This document shows positions 9,546-18,011 of a DNA stretch of 39,590 nucleotides, piece after piece. Below the pieces are notes generated by a model. That model searched no databases and was not told the DNA's origin. It was given only the letters and a program-made list of their open reading frames with translations. Within the stretch, counting starts at the first letter, position 1. Each line of letters opens with the position of its first letter. Location: NCBI GenBank assembly GCA_038228695.1, contig JBBRPA010000033.1, positions 1 through 39,590 of the forward strand. The letters are read 5' to 3'. The stretch comes from DASVRZ01 sp038228695 (GTDB lineage: Bacteria > Verrucomicrobiota > Verrucomicrobiia > Chthoniobacterales > DASVRZ01). The translations under genes were made by a program, and so were the position numbers.

Positions 9546-10001
9546 TTATTCCACTGCGCGGTTAACGAGCCTTTCGCGCGTTTTCTGGAGGCGACGAACG
9601 GTGATCCGAGCCATGCGGCGCATGAGCTCGTATCCAAGCGCTGGGTCGGCATCCAATTGGGCGAGGAGCGGAGTCGCGTAGAAGAAAATCGTCTCCGTGT
9701 CGCCAACTGCTGCTGCGTCGAACTGCCACTTGCAGGGCTCAAACATCCAGGACCAGCCAAGGACGTCACCGTCTCCTAACATTTCGATCTCCACCGTTTC
9801 TCCAGTGCTGGATTCGCTCGAGACAAGGACGTGTCCCGCGTTAATTAGATAAAAGCGGTTAGCTAAATCGCCCTGCTCAAAAATCACCTCGCGATCCTCG
9901 AAATCGCGCAGCATAGCAAACTGCGCTAGTGAGTCGATCTGCCCCGGCTCAAGTCCGGCGAGAAAAGGATGGGCAGCGACGGTTTCACGGATCGTTTTCA
10001 T
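9546..10001 (-). CDS. Stand-alone cyclic-nucleotide-binding-domain protein
   Basis: The product has 151 residues from the ATG at 10001 and consists of one Crp-like cNMP-binding beta-barrel (FEDREVIFEQGDLANRFYLI, GHVLVSSESSTGETVEIEML, GDGDVLGWSWMF) followed by a short helical end. No DNA-binding helix-turn-helix follows, so it is not a Crp-type transcription factor by itself. The phosphate-binding cassette departs from the usual FGE-x-L...RSA pattern: here it reads LGWSWMFEPCKWQFDAAA, with no arginine at the expected place. Binding of cAMP or cGMP is therefore doubtful. A longer frame to 10127 overlaps pckG and is unlikely. It sits between pckG (20 bp upstream) and the transporter (9 bp downstream), and might act as a sensory partner of either. 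That role is inference. Confidence 0.8.
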   Translation of the reverse strand: MKTIRETVAAHPFLAGLEPGQIDSLAQFAMLRDFEDREVIFEQGDLANRFYLINAGHVLVSSESSTGETVEIEMLGDGDVLGWSWMFEPCKWQFDAAAVGDTETIFFYATPLLAQLDADPALGYELMRRMARITVRRLQKTRERLVNRAVE

Positions 10002-10021
10002 AAGGTGGGGATTTTGCGTGG

Positions 10022-11863
10022 TTAGAGTCGTGAGATGAGCAACTCGCGCTGGAAGATGAGTTCCTTCGGCAGATCGCTGTAAAGGTGCATAAAGAGTTCG
10101 TCTTGCATGGCGAGTTCGCGATGCCACTCAGAGGGGTCGATTTTCTGAGCCTCTTCGAAGCGTTTCTCGGTCATCTCTTTTTCCAATCCGCGCAGGTCGA
10201 TGTCGCGATATTCCGGGACCCAACCGATCGAGGTCTCGATGGCGTGCATACCAAGCTGGCAGCGTTGCACGATCCATTTCAGAATGCGCATGTTGTCACC
10301 GTAACCGGGCCAGAGGAACTTGCCAGCGGCGTCCTTGCGGAACCAGTTAACGTGGAAAATGCGAGGCAAGTGCTTCACCTCGCGACGCATCTCCAGCCAG
10401 TGGGCGAAATAGTCGCCCATGTTGTACCCGCAGAAGGGCAGCATAGCCATCGGATCGCGCCGCACCTGACCCATTGTGCCGGCGGCGGCAGCGGTCATTT
10501 CCGAACCCATCGTCGCGCCGAGATAGACGCCGTGGACCCAATTGAAGGCTTGGAAGATCAGCGGCGTGGTCGTGGCTCGGCGGCCGCCAAAGACCATCGC
10601 GCTGATGGGCACGCCCGCCGGGTTTTCCCAGTCGGGATCAATGATCGGACAATTCTGCGCTGGCGCGGTAAACCGACTGTTCGGATGGCTCGAGAGAATG
10701 GGTTTCCCGTCCTGGTCTTTCCGGTTCGGAGTCCAGTCTTTGCCCTTCCAGTCAATAAGATGCTGGGGCGGTTCCTTGGTCATGCCCTCCCACCAGATGT
10801 CCCCATCATCGGTAAGCGCGACGTTGGTGAAAATCGTATCCCGTTTAATGGATTCCATCGCCATCGGATTGCTCTCAACCGAGGTGCCTGGGGCGACGCC
10901 AAAGAATCCCGCCTCGGGATTGATCGCGTGCAAACGACCATCCGGACCGGGCTTAATCCAGGCGATATCGTCGCCCACGCAACTGACGGACCAGCCCTCC
11001 TGCTTGAGGTGTTTTGGGGGAATGATCATGGCAAAATTCGTCTTTCCGCAAGCGCTAGGGAACGCGGCAGTGACGTAGGTTTTCGCACCGTTCGGATCGG
11101 TCACTCCGAGGATGAGCATGTGCTCGGCCATCCAACCCTCATCACGAGCCATGGCGGAGGCGATGCGCAGGGCGAAACATTTTTTCCCGAGCAAAGCGTT
11201 ACCACCGTAGCCGGAGCCATAGCTCATGATCAGCCGGTCCTCGGGAAAATGCGTGATGTAAGTGTCGTCGGGATTGCATGGCCAAGGCACATCTTTCTGG
11301 CCAGCGGCCAGCGGGCTTCCGACGGAGTGGAGGCACTTCACGTAGTCGCCGGATTTCTTGATTTGCTCGTAAACGCCGAAGCCCATACGGGTCATGATAC
11401 GCATGTTGATAACAACATAAGGGCTGTCGGAAATCTCGATGCCATATTTAGCGATCGGCGAACCGATCGGCCCCATGCTAAAGGGAACAACGTAGAGTGT
11501 GCGTCCTTTCATGCAGCCGCGGAACAGTCCGTTGAGTTTGGTCTTCATCTCCGCTGGGGCCATCCAGTTGTTGGTCGGGCCAGCGTCTTTTTTAGATTTC
11601 GAGCAAATGAAGGTGCGCTGCTCGACGCGGGCCACATCGCGCGGATCACTCCGGACGAGAAGCGAGTTGGGGCGTTTCCGTTTGTTTAGAGGAATGCCCG
11701 CTCCGGAGGCGACGATCTTTTCGCGCATGAGTTTGTCCTCTTCTTCCGAGCCGTCGCACCAGAAAATGGCGTCGGGCTGGGTCAATGCGGCGATTTCGTC
11801 CACCCAAGCGCAGATAGTTGGAATGGTGGTTTGGCGGCTGCCAAGGGTTACTTTGTTAGTCAT
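10022..11863 (-). CDS. pckG: Phosphoenolpyruvate carboxykinase (GTP)
   Basis: The enzyme interconverts oxaloacetate plus GTP with PEP, CO2 and GDP, the entry step of gluconeogenesis. The start at 11863 (MTNKVTLGSRQ) gives 613 residues, the normal GTP-class length; an upstream ATG at 11917 would add 18 unlike residues. The class-specific P-loop FPSACGKTN is at 268-276, the second kinase motif GDDIAW at 298-303 and GFFGVAPGTS at 319-328. The substrate-binding YGSGYGGNALLGKKCFALR is at about 215-233. All catalytic landmarks are intact. The gene is divergent from the Fur-family gene, with about 150 bp between them. Its own promoter was not identified with confidence. Confidence 0.97.
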   Translation of the reverse strand: MTNKVTLGSRQTTIPTICAWVDEIAALTQPDAIFWCDGSEEEDKLMREKIVASGAGIPLNKRKRPNSLLVRSDPRDVARVEQRTFICSKSKKDAGPTNNWMAPAEMKTKLNGLFRGCMKGRTLYVVPFSMGPIGSPIAKYGIEISDSPYVVINMRIMTRMGFGVYEQIKKSGDYVKCLHSVGSPLAAGQKDVPWPCNPDDTYITHFPEDRLIMSYGSGYGGNALLGKKCFALRIASAMARDEGWMAEHMLILGVTDPNGAKTYVTAAFPSACGKTNFAMIIPPKHLKQEGWSVSCVGDDIAWIKPGPDGRLHAINPEAGFFGVAPGTSVESNPMAMESIKRDTIFTNVALTDDGDIWWEGMTKEPPQHLIDWKGKDWTPNRKDQDGKPILSSHPNSRFTAPAQNCPIIDPDWENPAGVPISAMVFGGRRATTTPLIFQAFNWVHGVYLGATMGSEMTAAAAGTMGQVRRDPMAMLPFCGYNMGDYFAHWLEMRREVKHLPRIFHVNWFRKDAAGKFLWPGYGDNMRILKWIVQRCQLGMHAIETSIGWVPEYRDIDLRGLEKEMTEKRFEEAQKIDPSEWHRELAMQDELFMHLYSDLPKELIFQRELLISRL

Positions 11864-11925
11864 ATTCTTGAATATTTTATTGGATTCGATGAGTAAAACA
11901 TAGGAGCTAAGCGGCATTCTGGCTT

Positions 11926-11957
11926 TGCAAATCTTGACAAAAAGTCTGCAAATCTTG
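11926..11957. promoter_or_regulatory. Direct repeat TGCAAATCTTG spaced by 21 bp in the pckG/fur intergenic region
   Basis: The 11-mer TGCAAATCTTG occurs at 11926-11936 and again, unchanged, at 11947-11957. The copies start 21 bp apart, which is two turns of B-DNA and places both on the same face of the helix. A TTGACA hexamer (11934-11939) overlaps the first copy on the plus strand, but no good -10 box follows at 16-18 bp. The repeat could be a regulator binding site for pckG or for the fur-suf operon. Which gene it serves is unknown. Confidence 0.4.
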
Positions 11958-11965
11958 CTCTCTTA

Positions 11966-11994
11966 TTTAGAATTATTCTTGATCTAATTCTAAA
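11966..11994. promoter_or_regulatory. Perfect inverted repeat upstream of the fur-suf operon, candidate Fur/PerR-type operator
   Basis: TTTAGAATTA (11966-11975) is matched by its exact reverse complement TAATTCTAAA (11985-11994) across a 9-bp centre. The left arm with its 3' flank, TTAGAATTATTCTTG, is close to the 7-1-7 PerR-box layout, with two mismatches from perfect dyad symmetry. The site ends 18 bp before the start codon of the Fur-family gene, a position from which a bound repressor would block transcription or initiation. Autoregulation of the operon is inferred from position and symmetry only. Confidence 0.5.
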
Positions 11995-12012
11995 CTACGG
12001 TAGCGTCCTCGT

Positions 12013-12459
12013 ATGGTTCACGATCACGATTCCAGCGAGTCCTATGGGGAAAGCGTCACCCAGAGCGGCTTCCGGCTGACGAAACAGCGGCGCGAGGTTT
12101 ACGACGCCCTCATGGAAGTGCGGGATCATCCGACCGCCTCAGAGATTTTCCTGCGCACGAAAAATCGTATGCCATCCATTTCCCTCGCCACGGTTTACAA
12201 CAGCTTGGAGGCCCTCGTCGCGAGCGGTCTGGTCAAACAGGTCAATCTCGACCGCGCGCCGACGCGCTACTGCCCCAACACCCAGGAGCACGGCCATTTT
12301 TTCTGCGAGAAATGCCACGAGGTGCAGGACGTGGCGCTGCTGCCCACCGATGACTCGCAGAGTTTCATCCTTCCCACGGGCTGCGTCGTAACCCACCACG
12401 AAGTCTCGCTTAAGGGTCTCTGCCAGAGATGCGCGCAAGCCGCGTCGCTGGTTTCTTAA
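12013..12459 (+). CDS. Fur-family metal/peroxide-responsive regulator
   Basis: A 148-residue regulator with the Fur layout: an N-terminal winged helix (GFRLTKQRREVYDALME, HPTASEIFLRTK, ISLATVYNSLEALVASGLV) and a C-terminal dimerisation domain. Two CxxC pairs (Cys98/Cys101 and Cys137/Cys140) form the structural zinc site found in Fur and PerR. His93 and His95 lie where PerR/Fur regulatory-metal ligands fall. The subclass (Fur, PerR or Zur) cannot be fixed without alignment. Only 13 bp separate it from sufC, so it is very likely cotranscribed with the suf genes and controls them in response to iron or oxidative stress (inference). The inverted repeat at 11966-11994 is the obvious candidate target. 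Confidence 0.93.
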   Translation: MVHDHDSSESYGESVTQSGFRLTKQRREVYDALMEVRDHPTASEIFLRTKNRMPSISLATVYNSLEALVASGLVKQVNLDRAPTRYCPNTQEHGHFFCEKCHEVQDVALLPTDDSQSFILPTGCVVTHHEVSLKGLCQRCAQAASLVS

Positions 12460-12472
12460 ATTTCCTAACTCT

Positions 12473-13240
12473 ATGTCCACACTCAGTATCCAAAATTTAC
12501 ACGCCTGCATCGCCAGCCAACCCGAGACCGAGATTCTTCGCGGACTATCGCTGGAAGTTCCCAAGGGTCAGGTCCACGCCATCATGGGGCCGAATGGATC
12601 GGGAAAAAGCACGCTTTCCAAAGTGCTCGCCGGGCATCCCGATTACACGGTGACGAGCGGGGAGATTCTCATGAACGGCGAGTCGATCCTCGGAATGGAG
12701 CCCGACGTACGCTCACGAAAGGGTTTTTTCCTCGCTTTCCAATATCCAAACGAGATCCCCGGCGTCTCGAATGCCAATTTCCTCCGCGCCGCATTGCAGG
12801 CCCGTTTGCCCGACGGCGAGGAATTGGATGCAACAGCCTACTACAAGCTGCTTTACAGCAAGATGGACATGCTGGAAATGGACCGGAAATTCACTGCCCG
12901 CTCCGTCAACGAAGGCTTCTCCGGCGGTGAAAAAAAGCGCAACGAGATTCTGCAAATGGCGATGCTCGAACCGGAGTTCGCGGTCCTCGATGAAACCGAT
13001 TCCGGTCTCGATATCGACGCGCTGCGGATCGTTTCCAAAGGGGTTAACGCCTTGCGCGGACCCAACTTGGGCATTCTTCTCATCACTCACTATCAACGTC
13101 TCTTGGAATACATCATCCCGGATGTGGTCCACGTGATGGTAAAGGGCCAAATCGTCAAAACCGGCGGCAAGGAACTAGCCCTCGAACTCGAAGAAAAAGG
13201 CTACGACTGGGTCACCGAAACTGAGGCCATCCTAGCTTAA
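12473..13240 (+). CDS. sufC: SufC, Fe-S cluster assembly ATPase
   Basis: SufC is the soluble ABC-type ATPase of the SufBCD scaffold that builds Fe-S clusters in the cytoplasm. The 255-residue protein carries Walker A (GPNGSGKST), the SufC-specific signature region (FSGGEKKRNEI) and Walker B with the SufC hallmark ending (FAVLDETDSGLDIDAL), then the switch histidine (LLITHYQRLL). No membrane segment is present and none is expected. The start codon follows the regulator by 13 bp and the gene is followed by sufB after 13 bp, in the common order C-B-D. No strong Shine-Dalgarno is visible before it. Confidence 0.97.
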   Translation: MSTLSIQNLHACIASQPETEILRGLSLEVPKGQVHAIMGPNGSGKSTLSKVLAGHPDYTVTSGEILMNGESILGMEPDVRSRKGFFLAFQYPNEIPGVSNANFLRAALQARLPDGEELDATAYYKLLYSKMDMLEMDRKFTARSVNEGFSGGEKKRNEILQMAMLEPEFAVLDETDSGLDIDALRIVSKGVNALRGPNLGILLITHYQRLLEYIIPDVVHVMVKGQIVKTGGKELALELEEKGYDWVTETEAILA

Positions 13241-13253
13241 TCCGACTAACATC

Positions 13254-14657
13254 ATGAGCACCACAGCTATCGACATCGACCGCGAGGTTGGAAATTTCAC
13301 CTACGACATCAAGCCCTACCGCGACTCCGGTTTCGGACTCAGCGAGGACACCATCCATTACATCTCCGACGTAAAGGACGATCCGCAGTGGGTGCGCGAT
13401 TTCCGTTTGAAAGCCTATCAAACCTTTCTGGATAAACCGATGCCAACGAGCTGGGCCACAAAGGATTTGGAAGCCATCGATTTTTCCAAAATTCGTTATT
13501 ATTTGTCGGCCCAAGCAAAAACGACCCGCTCTTGGGACGAAGTGCCAGACGACATTAAAAAAACGTTCGAGCGTCTTGGCATTCCGGAGCAGGAACGGAA
13601 ATTCCTCGCTGGCGTAGAAGCGCAATTCGACAGCGAAGCGGTCTATTCCAACGTCAAAGCAGCCGTCGCGGACCAAGGCGTTATCTTCATGGGATCAACG
13701 GAAGCACTTAAGGAACACCCTGAAATTTTCCGCAAATGGTTCGGCAAAGTCATTCCGACTGGCGACAATAAATTTTCTGCCCTCAACAGTGCTGTTTTCT
13801 CTGGTGGCAGTTTTATTTACGTTCCGCCAGGCGTGAAAGTGAAGCACCCGTTACAGGCTTATTTCCGGATCAACTCGGAGAATTTCGGTCAGTTCGAACG
13901 CACGCTGATCATCGTCGATGAAGGCGCGGAACTCACCTACATGGAAGGTTGTACGGCGCCAAAATTCACCACCGCCACGCTGCACAGCGCGGTCGTCGAA
14001 TTAGTCGCCATGAAGGGCGCCAAAATCCAATATATCACCGTCCAAAACTGGAGCTCGAACGTTTTCAACCTCGTCACCAAACGCGGCATTGCCCACGAGG
14101 ACGCTGAGGTGAAATGGATCGATTGCAACATCGGCAGTCGCCTGACCATGAAGTATCCGGGCGTCGTCATGAAAGGACGCAGGGCGCGCGGCGAAGTCAT
14201 TTCGATTGCCCTCGCCAACGACGGTCAACACCAAGACACCGGCGCCAAAATGGTTCATGCCGCGGATGAGACGACTAGCAACGTGATTTCCAAGTCGATC
14301 AGCGTCGGCAAAGGCCGCGCCACCTATCGTGGCTTGGTCCACATCCCGAAACATCTCAAAGGCTGCAAAAACAATACGGAGTGCGACGCGTTGCTCATCA
14401 ACACAACCAGCCGCACCGACACGTATCCAGCGATCACGGTCCGAGGGACAGGCAACACCACGCAACACGAGGCGAGCGTTTCGCAGGTCTCCGCCGAGCA
14501 GATATTCTACATGCAACAGCGCGGACTCACCGAAGGGCAAGCCATGTCGCTCAGCGTCAACGGCTTCGTCAACGACCTCGTCCGCCAGTTCCCGATGGAG
14601 TACAGCGTCGAACTCAAACGTCTGATCGACATGGAGATGGAAGGTTCGGTTGGCTAA
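13254..14657 (+). CDS. sufB: SufB, Fe-S cluster scaffold protein
   Basis: SufB is the scaffold subunit on which the nascent cluster forms within SufB-SufC2-SufD. The 467-residue product matches the family in length. It shows the conserved stretches AVFSGGSFIYVPPGVKV, LTYMEGCTAP, VQNWSSNVFNLVTKRG and the C-terminal core with the expected cysteine (NNTECDALLINTTSRTDTYP), followed by QHEASVSQVSAEQIFYMQQR. The N-terminal ~50 residues (IDREVGNFTYDIKPYRDSGF, LSEDTIHYISDVKDDP) are the usual SufB extension. It sits between sufC and sufD with gaps of 13 and 14 bp. Confidence 0.97.
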   Translation: MSTTAIDIDREVGNFTYDIKPYRDSGFGLSEDTIHYISDVKDDPQWVRDFRLKAYQTFLDKPMPTSWATKDLEAIDFSKIRYYLSAQAKTTRSWDEVPDDIKKTFERLGIPEQERKFLAGVEAQFDSEAVYSNVKAAVADQGVIFMGSTEALKEHPEIFRKWFGKVIPTGDNKFSALNSAVFSGGSFIYVPPGVKVKHPLQAYFRINSENFGQFERTLIIVDEGAELTYMEGCTAPKFTTATLHSAVVELVAMKGAKIQYITVQNWSSNVFNLVTKRGIAHEDAEVKWIDCNIGSRLTMKYPGVVMKGRRARGEVISIALANDGQHQDTGAKMVHAADETTSNVISKSISVGKGRATYRGLVHIPKHLKGCKNNTECDALLINTTSRTDTYPAITVRGTGNTTQHEASVSQVSAEQIFYMQQRGLTEGQAMSLSVNGFVNDLVRQFPMEYSVELKRLIDMEMEGSVG

Positions 14658-14671
14658 AAAGGCAGAACAAA

Positions 14672-15994
14672 ATGCTCACACAAACTCCAGAAGCAGACCT
14701 AGGAAACATGGCCTCATTGTTAGAGACACCTTTCATCGATCCAACTGCGCCTGAATGGTTGCAAAATCTCCGCCAGCAAGCTTGGACTGATTTCCAGAAC
14801 ACCCCCGCCCCGGGTCGCAAGGACGAGGCGTGGCGCTTCGCAAATCTGAAGATGCTCGAGCTCGGGCAGTTTCAGCCGGCCTCAAAAATTAGCCCGGACG
14901 CAAAGTCGGGCATTCTCGCCAGATCCACCGGGCTAACCTCCATCGCCGGTCGCCTCGTTTTCGCCAACGGACTCCTCCTCGCGAGACAGGATATTAGCAA
15001 CGAGTTGCAGAGCAAGGGTGTTCGCTTCCTCACCTTCGACGAAGCCATTGTGGCAATTCCCGAACTGGTCCAGCAACATTTCATGAGCCAACGCGTCGCG
15101 CTCGGTTCGGCCCGACTAGCTGCTCTGCATAAGGCGAAGGTTAGCACCGGCACGGTCATCCACGTTCCGAAGAATGTTGAGGTGGCACTGCCCCTAGAAA
15201 TCTTCCACTGGCTCGACGGACAAAATTCCACCGTTTTTCCCCACACCCTCATCATCCTCGGCGACAACGCAAAGCTCACCGTCCTAGAGCACTATCAATC
15301 GACCAACACCCAAGCTGAGGGACTCGCTGTGGCGGTCAACGACCTCATCCTCGGCCCCGGCGCGAATCTAACCTACGTCTCGATCCAGAACTGGAGTGAA
15401 ACGGCTCGCAGTTTCCAAATCAACTCCACCGAGTTGGCGCGTGACGCCCGCGCGACTAACATGGTGGTGAACCTTGGCTCCACCTACGCCCGCTACGAAA
15501 GCGCTAGCCGCATGCGCGGACCCGGCGGACGCAGCGACATGCTCGCGGTCAACGTCGCCAGCAATCACCAGGAATTTGACCAGCGCACTTTGCAGGATCA
15601 CGCACAGCCGAACTGCGTTAGTGATCTCCTTTACAAGAACGCGCTCTCCGATTTTTCGCGCTCCATTTTTGCGGGGTTGATCAAAGTCGAAGAGCTTAGC
15701 CACAAGACCGACGCCTACCAGAAAGTCCGCAACCTTCTCCTGAGCGACGACGCCGAGGCAAACTCTATGCCCGGTCTGGAAATTCTCGCGGACGACGTGC
15801 GTTGCAGCCACGGCGCCACCAGCGGACAGCTCGAAAAGGACGAGATTTTTTATCTCCTCAGCCGCGGCATCCCGGAACCCCAAGCCCGCAGACTTCTTGT
15901 CGTAGGATTCCTTAACGAAGCGATCGCCCGCCTCGGCAACGAAGATATCGAGCAGCATCTCAACGCGCTGATTGCCGCGAAATCCGCTGCCTGA
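14672..15994 (+). CDS. sufD: SufD, Fe-S cluster assembly protein
   Basis: SufD is the SufB paralogue that completes the SufBC2D complex and supports iron delivery. The ATG at 14672, 14 bp after sufB and behind AAAAAGGCAG, gives 440 residues. The longer open frame back to 14381 lies inside sufB and is rejected. Family features are the N-terminal PGRKDEAWRFANLKMLEL (TxxxEeWRyT-like), TVFPHTLIILGDNAKLTVLE, and the conserved end with CSHGATSGQLEKDEIFYLLS followed by SRGIPEPQARRLLVVGF. No sufS, sufE or sufU follows; the next gene is a membrane protein 88 bp away. Confidence 0.95.
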   Translation: MLTQTPEADLGNMASLLETPFIDPTAPEWLQNLRQQAWTDFQNTPAPGRKDEAWRFANLKMLELGQFQPASKISPDAKSGILARSTGLTSIAGRLVFANGLLLARQDISNELQSKGVRFLTFDEAIVAIPELVQQHFMSQRVALGSARLAALHKAKVSTGTVIHVPKNVEVALPLEIFHWLDGQNSTVFPHTLIILGDNAKLTVLEHYQSTNTQAEGLAVAVNDLILGPGANLTYVSIQNWSETARSFQINSTELARDARATNMVVNLGSTYARYESASRMRGPGGRSDMLAVNVASNHQEFDQRTLQDHAQPNCVSDLLYKNALSDFSRSIFAGLIKVEELSHKTDAYQKVRNLLLSDDAEANSMPGLEILADDVRCSHGATSGQLEKDEIFYLLSRGIPEPQARRLLVVGFLNEAIARLGNEDIEQHLNALIAAKSAA

Positions 15995-16082
15995 TAACGA
16001 ACCCAAGCTGCGCGTTGTTCGCTACCTCCGCAGGTTCCCTTCTTGGCATCCGGGATTCAGTCGGCTATCTCTTGGCCAAGGC

Positions 16083-18011
16083 ATGGACACCGCTAAAATT
16101 GCAAACGCGCAAGGAATTCCCGCAGTGCTCTGGTTGGCGCGGCTTTGGATACTCTTTGCCGCATTTTTAACGGCCGGCGGCTGGCTGCTTTCGCTGGGTC
16201 ACGCGCTTGATGGACGGGGCTATCTCGGGCTGCTCGTCGTCTTCGGAATCGTTGCTGCGCTCGATTTCAAACGAAGCAAAATCCATTTTCGCCGCACCTT
16301 CCCGTGGAAACGTTTTGCGAGTCCTCTGCCCGTAGTTTTTCTGGCATTTCTTCTAGCTGAAATAGTCGGCGGCCTTCTTTATGAGCCAACCAATTATGAC
16401 GCACTGACCTACCGCATTCCACGCATGCTTCACTGGTTGCAGGCAGGTCAGTGGCATTGGACCGGATCCTGGAATTCCCGAATGGACCTCAGTGCCACCG
16501 GCTACGAATGGTTGATGACCCCGATTTTTTTGGCGACCGGATCATTGCGTGGATTGTTCATCCCGAACCTGATCTCGTTTGCGCTTTTGCCAGGACTAAC
16601 CTTTTCCACTCTTCGAGGTCTAGGGGTAAGCGGAGCGGTTGCCCGACGGTGGATGTGGGCTATCCCTTGTGGCTACAGTTTTGTCCTGCAAGCGGGCAGT
16701 TGCGGGAACGACTCCTTTGCAACCGTATTTCTACTTTCCGCGATCACCTTTGGCCTGCGCGCGAAAGGTTCGTCCCGGTGGTCCGATGCGGCCGTTGCAG
16801 TTATCGCCATCGGATTGCTCACCGGCAGTAAAGCTAGCAATCTACCGCTCGTTCTTCCGTGTCTGGTGGTGGTGTTGCCGGTAATTCGTATTTTCCTGCA
16901 AAAACGCCACGCCTGGCTTTTGAGTGGCTGCGTGGTTTTGATCGCTGCGGTTGTTTCATTCGCACCCATCGCATTTCTCAACTGGCGTCACACCGGCGAT
17001 TGGACGGGTGATCCTAACAACGGCGGGAAGATGAAGCTGGACCGTCCGGTTTCTGGCTTAATCGGTAATTCACTCCAGTTGCTCGTGGAAAACTTGGAAC
17101 CGCCGATACTGATCGGAACCGCTGCGATCAACGCGCGGATCACCTCCGCGATGAACGAATATCCAATCGCGAAAATCCGGGAACACTTTCCGCGACTGAG
17201 TCTGAACGTGAACGACCTCGCCAGCGAGGAGGCTGCGGCGCTCGGGTTAGGAATTTCTCTCGCCGGGATGCTTCTTGGCTTGGGTGCGCTGGCAAGACCT
17301 AGTTTTTTCGTCGTGCTCTGGAAAAGTTCCTCTGGGAAAAGAATCGGTCTGTTAGTCGGGTTCTCCACGTGGGTATCGCTGGCCATCTTCATGGCAAAAT
17401 TAGGAAGTGAATCAACCCCGCGCATTGCCACTCCCTTCTATGCTTTACTCCTTGTGGTTCCCTTGCTTCATCCGTTTGCCCAACGCTTTTCGCAGTCGGC
17501 AGCCGGTCATCTTTGTCTAATCCTCGGAGCCGCCAGTGTTTTGCCCGCCGTAATCCTCAGCCCGGCTCGCCCGCTTTTTCCGGTTAACAGCGCGATCGCT
17601 CTTCTAACCAAGGACAATCCCGACGCTCCACTTGCGCAACGAATCCGCACCGTTTATCAGGTGTATGCCCACCGGGCCGATCCCTTTGCGGACGTTCGGG
17701 ATCAAATGCCAACCGCAGCGCGCACAATCGGCTTTGCGGGGACCGGCGATGATTCGGAGATTTCGTTCTGGCTTCCACTTGGAACGCGGGAGGTGCGGGA
17801 CCTGGTGCCACCATCACCTAAAGGGTTACCAGATGTTAGGAATCTTGATGCGATCGCCACCTCCGACTGGGGCTGCAATGATCGCTTTGGCCGTACGCCG
17901 GCGGAGCTTGCCTCCGGTCTTGGTTGGCACGTCAGCGCGACGCTTCCGGTGAAAAGCCGCGCAGGTTCCGAAGCGCGGATATGGAGTGTTCTTCTGCCTG
18001 AAACGCCTTGA
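16083..18011 (+). CDS. Polytopic membrane protein, GT-C-type glycosyltransferase-like
   Basis: From the ATG at 16083 (MDTAKIANAQG) the protein has 642 residues; an upstream frame to 15972 overlaps sufD and looks artificial. About ten hydrophobic helices alternate with short loops. A first extracytoplasmic loop with an acidic pair of GT-C character (EPTNYDALTYRIPRMLHWLQ, near residue 110) and a soluble C-terminal portion suggest a GT-C fold, the ArnT/PMT-like group that uses polyprenyl-phosphate sugars. I cannot name a specific family. It ends one base before the stop of the convergent glycosyltransferase gene, and lies at the border between the suf operon and the polysaccharide locus, so a role in glycan assembly is plausible. 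Confidence 0.75.
   Translation: MDTAKIANAQGIPAVLWLARLWILFAAFLTAGGWLLSLGHALDGRGYLGLLVVFGIVAALDFKRSKIHFRRTFPWKRFASPLPVVFLAFLLAEIVGGLLYEPTNYDALTYRIPRMLHWLQAGQWHWTGSWNSRMDLSATGYEWLMTPIFLATGSLRGLFIPNLISFALLPGLTFSTLRGLGVSGAVARRWMWAIPCGYSFVLQAGSCGNDSFATVFLLSAITFGLRAKGSSRWSDAAVAVIAIGLLTGSKASNLPLVLPCLVVVLPVIRIFLQKRHAWLLSGCVVLIAAVVSFAPIAFLNWRHTGDWTGDPNNGGKMKLDRPVSGLIGNSLQLLVENLEPPILIGTAAINARITSAMNEYPIAKIREHFPRLSLNVNDLASEEAAALGLGISLAGMLLGLGALARPSFFVVLWKSSSGKRIGLLVGFSTWVSLAIFMAKLGSESTPRIATPFYALLLVVPLLHPFAQRFSQSAAGHLCLILGAASVLPAVILSPARPLFPVNSAIALLTKDNPDAPLAQRIRTVYQVYAHRADPFADVRDQMPTAARTIGFAGTGDDSEISFWLPLGTREVRDLVPPSPKGLPDVRNLDAIATSDWGCNDRFGRTPAELASGLGWHVSATLPVKSRAGSEARIWSVLLPETP

Noticed and set aside
11934..11962. 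TTGACA as a sigma-70 promoter for the fur-suf operon
   Set aside because: No acceptable -10 hexamer occurs 16-18 bp downstream, so a promoter is not called; the hexamer is only mentioned with the direct repeat.
14381..14671. Upstream extension of the sufD frame inside sufB
   Set aside because: The extension is an Arg/His-rich shadow of sufB; the ATG at 14672 has a ribosome-binding site and matches SufD length.
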